Shown here one piece after another: positions 19,298 to 22,500 of a stretch of 22,500 nucleotides of DNA (positions are counted from its first letter, which is position 1; each line of letters opens with the position of its first letter). Under the pieces are notes generated by a model. The model was not told where the DNA came from. It saw only the letters and a list, made by a program, of their open reading frames with translations, and did no database searches. Both the position numbers and the translations under genes were made by a program. Location: NCBI GenBank assembly GCA_905221605.1, contig CAJNDS010000149.1, positions 62,501-85,000 of the forward strand. Reading direction: 5' to 3'. This DNA comes from Symbiodinium natans (taxonomy: Eukaryota > Sar > Dinophyceae > Suessiales > Symbiodiniaceae).

Positions 19298-19327
19298 CCG
19301 CGGTGGGTCCATTGGGGGGGGGTGAGC
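19298..19327 (-). repeat. Element 2 right terminal inverted repeat
   Basis: CCGCGGTGGGTCCATT, nine G (19314-19322), TGA, then GC. The 28 bp at 19298-19325 match the left TIR perfectly. Confidence 0.95.
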
Positions 19328-19432
19328 ATATATATATATACCGTACTTATATATATATATATATAGAGCATATGTATATATGTATGTATAGTTATGTATA
19401 GTGTGTATGTATATATATATATATATGTATAT
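19328..19432. repeat. (TA)n microsatellite region right of element 2
   Basis: Thirteen bases of AT alternation, a CCGTAC interruption, a second AT run, AGAGCATATG, then degenerate TATG/TATA repeats and a third AT run ending near 19432. Confidence 0.88.
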
Positions 19433-19767
19433 CATGTGAGTCCATTTTTCTGGTTTTGTAGTTCACAAAGGGGACTCGGCACTCCGAGGGGTCCTCACGC
19501 GCTTCGACACATGACTCAACTCTCAACGTTTCAAGCAGAGGATGTTGTCATAGATTTCCATGATACATTCGCATATTGCTCGATGATGTAGTTCCAGTGC
19601 GTTGGAGCCGTGCACTTAAGATGGTGGACATGTCGTGGACAGTCCTGTGGACAGTCCTGTGGATTGTTTTTTTTTATATGACTTTGGGGGGAGTTTATAT
19701 CGGCATCTCCCGGCATCATGTTCTGCCCCGGACAGGAGAGTCATGGTGCGCCGAGGCGGGTGTAACC

Positions 19768-19805
19768 CAGTGCAAACCTGTGCAAACCTGTGCAAACCAG
19801 TGCAC
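19768..19805. repeat. 10-bp tandem repeat CWGTGCAAAC
   Basis: Three clean 10-bp units and a partial fourth (CAGTGCACCC). Confidence 0.85.
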
Positions 19806-19815
19806 CCTACTCACG

Positions 19816-19873
19816 CTCTCCTCAGCTCTCCTCAGCTCTCCTCAGCTCTCCTCAGCTCTCCTCAGCTCTCCTC
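19816..19873. repeat. 10-bp tandem repeat CTCTCCTCAG, 5.8 copies
   Basis: Five perfect copies plus an eight-base partial copy. The unit contains a pyrimidine run ending CAG, so it repeats a splice-acceptor-like word. Confidence 0.92.
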
Positions 19874-20121
19874 CTACAGTTCTTTCCCTTCACTTGCTGC
19901 GAATTACTGCGAATCAGTGAACGTTCTCTCTCTGCTCGCTTTCTCCTGACTTTCCTGCTTTCCTGTTCCCTTCTGTTGTTTTCTCCCCGCAGTGCTTTTT
20001 TGCAGCCTCATTGAATACTCTTGCCATTTTTGGTTTTTCTCTCTCGCGCTCTTTTTTTCTTTCTCTCTCTCTCTCTCTCTCTTCCTGGGTGCCTCTCTAT
20101 CTCTCTCCATTGCATTCTCAG
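19874..20121. repeat. Pyrimidine-rich stretch with (CT)n microsatellite
   Basis: About 250 bp strongly biased to T and C on the plus strand, with a clean CT run at about 20062-20081. It ends TTGCATTCTCAG at 20121, which resembles a polypyrimidine tract plus 3' splice site. Confidence 0.75.
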
Positions 20122-20461
20122 GTCCGCGGCTGCCGGGGACCCAAAACTCAGAGAGCGCCAGATCGAGGGAAAAGAAGAGGTACACCGCAAGCTAACAGCT
20201 GAGTCTAAGAGAAGGGCGAGGGGGCACTTCATTTTGTCGGATTTTGCAGACGGGGAAAGGCCGGTGCTTGCCGTGCTCCTTGTTGTGGGGCTCGCATCCC
20301 AGCTTGCGCGGCTCCCCAGCACCTGTCGAAAAAGCATAAAGTCTACGGAGTCTACGGAGTCTACGGAGTCTACGGAGTGTGCAAAAGGAGAAAGTTGCGC
20401 CCCCAAGAAGCAACGTACAAACGAGAGCGGTTGTCCCAAAAGCGTCGTTGAGCTGCGATGA
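20122..20461 (+). CDS. Weak candidate exon, unrecognised product
   Basis: The frame read from about 20122 to the TGA at 20459-20461 follows the pyrimidine tract and CTCAG. It starts with a charged segment (KLRERQIEGKEEVHRKL), then a hydrophobic patch (VLAVLLVVGLASQLA), then four Ser-Thr-Glu repeats encoded by the 9-bp array at 20341-20376, and ends Lys/Gly/Ser-rich. Composition is more protein-like than other frames in the window. No domain is recognised, no start codon is assignable, and other plus frames (20379-20798, 20768-20971) continue open, so a frameshifted or spliced gene is possible. It could equally be chance. Confidence 0.22.
20341..20376 (+). repeat. 9-bp tandem repeat GTCTACGGA, four perfect copies
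   Basis: Four identical units. In the candidate-exon frame they read Ser-Thr-Glu repeated. Confidence 0.92.
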
Positions 20462-21273
20462 CCTTGTGACTTGTGAGGCATCTACGTTTCAGCAAGACGA
20501 AGCGTTAGGAAGACGTACGACGACACGGTTTAACCAAGACATCATAGCCCATCCAGCATCCCAGACATCTCCCGCAGCATCGCCCCACGAACATCTGCCA
20601 GCGATGTGGTGCACGCGGTTAACCTGGCAGCAGAGGACAATGCTAGGGCTGAGGGTCAAGCTGGTCGCCGTGCGGCGTAGGCTACAAGCCCGAATCATCA
20701 GGACACACCAGGACACACCAGGACCTCAGGAGCACCGAGAGGATGGTTTGAGCTCAGCATTTCGAGAATGGTGCCAGCGTCAAAACACCCGACACTGAGA
20801 GGGTTGTCGTTTGCAGAATTTCGAGAATGCGCAACCGCGCTAGCTCGCCGTTGTGCGGCGGGTCCCGCAAATCCTACCCTGTGCTTTCTCAGGCACAGGA
20901 AAGCAACCCAAGTACAGCACCATCCATGCATCAACGGTAGCGACAACCTTCTTGAAGACGAGCTCCGCTGAAAGCCCTTCACCACGCTTTCAGGAGAGAA
21001 ATTCGCAAGCCTTTCAAGGCCCCCTCGATTAGATTCGGACATTCGGAGGAGCATGCCTCCTGAGGTACGCCAGTCAGTGAGTCGTTACGCACCAGGTGTT
21101 GCATGCGGCAGAACTGCAGCCTTCGCTCTTAGCTATACGGCCATGTGCTGCACAGTGCCGCCATTCTGTTTTGTCATGATGCTACCCAAGAGCTGTGACA
21201 GGGCACTGTGGGTGAGCTTCTTCTCCCGAGGGCAACTGTCGTCTTGGCCCGTGTCTTTAAGTTTTGCGCCCCC
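20462..21273. other. Unassigned stretch, no recognised gene
   Basis: Overlapping open frames lie on both strands (plus 20379-20798, plus 20768-20971, minus 20698-21054), none with a recognisable domain. The plus frames contain two similar words, GLSSAFREW near 20750 and GLSFAEFRE near 20800, which may be a decayed internal duplication. An 11-bp ACACACCAGG-type duplication lies at about 20702-20723. Confidence 0.4.
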
Positions 21274-21352
21274 CTCATACGAAGTGGTAGTCTTTTGTGA
21301 CACCCTCATACGAAGTGGTAGTCTTGTTCCGCGCCGCCCTCAGAAGTAGTGG
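21274..21352. repeat. 31-bp tandem repeat, two near-identical copies and a degenerate third
   Basis: CTCATACGAAGTGGTAGTCTT occurs at 21274-21294 and 21305-21325 (31-bp period). A decayed version (CTCAGAAGTAGTGGCCTT) follows at about 21335-21352. Confidence 0.85.
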
Positions 21353-21666
21353 CCTTGCGTCTCCGAAGTTCACTTCATGTAACCTTCCGGGGGTTTCTCC
21401 CTTCAGAGCGCGCATAGATAGCGTGCTGAGTTGAGCCTCTGAGGCAGTCCTCTCCTTCGTGGCCACTGGGGGCTCGCCCGTGGAGCGTGCCAAAGTGGCG
21501 CGCAAGGTGAAAGTCTTCGACTTCCCTTTCCTCAACAGCGAGCCGGAGCAGGAGAACTGCGTCTCAGAAATCCCCCTATAAACTTTTTGTCTCAAACTCT
21601 CTTTCCAAAATTTTCATGCCTCCGTGTATTCTCCTTTGTTTTATATTGCAAATCCCTGAAAAAGGG
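21353..21666. other. Unassigned stretch, no gene or repeat seen
   Basis: No domain is recognised. An open minus-strand frame (21275-21595) has no motif. Nothing else is supported. Confidence 0.4.
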
Positions 21667-21828
21667 CTTTCCTCTTTCCTCTTTCCTCTTTCCTCTTTCC
21701 TCTTTCCTCTTTCCTCTTTCCTCTTTCCTCTTTCCTCTTTCCTCTTTCCTCTTTCCTCTTTCCTCTTTCCTCTTTCCTCTTTCCTCTTTCCTCTTGCCTC
21801 TTGCCTCTTTCCTCTTTCCTCTTTCCTC
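21667..21828. repeat. (CTTTCCT)23 heptamer minisatellite
   Basis: About 23 tandem copies of a 7-bp all-pyrimidine unit. Only two adjacent copies (around 21792-21806) carry a T-to-G change (CTTGCCT). The strand split into pure pyrimidine and pure purine makes triplex (H-DNA) formation possible. Because 7 is not a multiple of 3, all frames on a strand translate to the same repeating peptide (purine strand: Lys/Arg/Glu/Gly), which explains the overlapping open frames here. Confidence 0.95.
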
Positions 21829-22250
21829 CTCTCCCGGACACTCCCCCTCTTTTTTCTTTCCCCCGCAAAGATTGCTTTCAAGGACCCGGCAGAGACCGGC
21901 ACCTCCGCGCAGGCGACGGCCACTTTTTGAGCTGAGTTCTCTCGTGAGTTCTCGAGCGTGAGTTTTTCTTGAAAGAGAGGAATTCGTCTCAGAGAGCCAA
22001 TGTTCTCTCAAAAGTGCCAGTGTAAAGTACTCTACTGCGTCACATGCAAGCGCCGCTGTTTTCCAATGTGCCGTGCTGCAGGCAGATCAGGAGGCGCGCG
22101 CAAGGGGCCTCAGCCGCGCTGGCGATTCCGGCAATTCCCCTTGGCGCCTTTGTCTTTGGGGTTCTTAAGACTGAAAAAACTTGCAAGGGGATCTTGCAGT
22201 CCTGAAACGCGGCCTATTCAAAGCATACAATTAAAACATGGTCACGAACA
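21829..22250. other. Unassigned stretch, no recognised gene
   Basis: A plus frame from the ATG at 22000 runs 98 codons with a Cys-rich start (two CxxC-like pairs within the first 26 residues), but no family is recognisable. A duplicated GAGTTCTC lies near 21935-21955. Confidence 0.4.
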
Positions 22251-22492
22251 TCTAGAAACCGGGCCCTTCAAATTTTGGGCACATAAAAGGTTGTAAGGAT
22301 TTATGAAGGTTTGTATGTACAAGGGGCCTTAACCAGCGAGGAAAAAATCTGGAAGCCCGGGCCCTTTCATATGGTAAGGATGTTAAGTGTTCAGGGACTC
22401 ATAAAAATTAAAACGGCCCGGGGGGGCCCTGGGACCCCTTTTTTGAATTGGTAAAATCCTTAAGATGCTTGTAGTCTAGAAACCCGGGCCCT
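22251..22492. repeat. Dispersed CTRGAARCCCGGGCCCT repeat
   Basis: Near-identical 17-bp words occur at about 22252-22266, 22349-22365 and 22476-22492, with a related CGGCCCGGGGGGGCCCT at about 22414-22430. Intervening AT-richer segments share words such as GGTAARGATNTTA. It looks like a diverged ~100-125 bp repeat continuing past the right edge. Confidence 0.55.
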
Positions 22493-22500
22493 GTTACACG

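Larger units (their letters stand above)
16654..19327. mobile_element. Element 2: TIR-bounded, (AT)n-flanked non-autonomous DNA element with satellite and palindrome cargo
   Basis: About 2.7 kb is bounded by perfect 28-bp TIRs (16656-16683 and 19298-19325), with outer GG (left) and GC (right), abutting (AT)n tracts. The TIR begins TCA, C9, AATGG, then ACCCACCGCGG. It resembles the element 1 terminus in having GGT(C)A, a C-tract, then A-R-TG-ACC-Y-ACC, so the two look like members of one superfamily. The interior has about 160 bp single-copy sequence, a ~91-bp telomere-like satellite (about 16848-18215), a 32-bp palindrome array (18218-19175) and a T-rich tail with the same TTTGTTGTTTTTTG motif before the right TIR. 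Long open frames here are repeat artefacts. No transposase is visible. Confidence 0.75.

Noticed and set aside
14551-19327. Single composite transposon spanning both elements
   Set aside because: The outermost TIRs (14551-14581 and 19298-19327) are only loosely alike, while each inner pair matches its own outer partner much better.
21576-22011. Lys/Arg/Glu-rich proteins of 115-139 codons
   Set aside because: These are frame-independent translations of the CTTTCCT heptamer array and appear in every frame of the purine strand.
1-22500. tRNA, rRNA or spliced-leader RNA genes
   Set aside because: I looked for tRNA-like A/B-box patterns, rRNA cores and the dinoflagellate spliced-leader core by eye and found none convincing; a covariance-model scan would be decisive.

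Overview
This is a gene-poor, repeat-dominated eukaryotic window with no intact gene I can recognise. The best guess for the host is a dinoflagellate, probably of the Symbiodiniaceae/Suessiales type. The reasons are a long moderately GC-rich stretch full of short 7-14 bp tandem duplications, TTTAGGG-type (not TTAGGG) telomere-like arrays, and the absence of prokaryotic gene organisation. This is an inference from sequence style, not proof.

Layout. (1) Positions 1-1117 hold an AT-rich, multiply frameshifted relic of a protein-primed family B DNA polymerase of the Polinton/Maverick (adintovirus-like) kind. It is cut by the left window edge. The exonuclease I motif, a C2H2-like cluster and an HNH/zinc-like block are still legible. 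A 39-bp in-frame tandem repeat follows the exonuclease motif. (2) About 1.27-14.53 kb is GC-richer DNA without a recognisable gene. It carries many small tandem duplications, three of them with 9-bp units, plus one C-tract/G-rich patch.

(3) Positions 14551-19327 are the striking part. Two adjacent elements have terminal inverted repeats that begin with a 9-12 nt C-tract. Both are embedded in (AT)n microsatellite, and one 18-bp (AT)9 tract separates them. Element 1 (14551-16635, about 2.1 kb) carries a large (CCAAAAA)n hairpin and AT-rich tandem repeats. Element 2 (16654-19327, about 2.7 kb) has perfect 28-bp TIRs. Its interior is a ~91-bp telomere-like palindromic satellite followed by an array of 32-bp CTCGAG-centred palindromes at 52-bp spacing. 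That array is organised into two ~435-bp higher-order copies nested in a larger inverted repeat. Neither element encodes a recognisable transposase.

(4) Positions 19328-22500 contain further microsatellites and minisatellites: TA, CT, 10-bp and 31-bp units, and 23 copies of a CTTTCCT heptamer. There is one weak candidate exon near 20.1-20.5 kb, and GGGCCC-rich repeats at the right edge.

No genes here can be seen to work together. The only co-operation visible is structural: inverted repeats and palindromes at several nested scales, carried inside TIR-bounded units.
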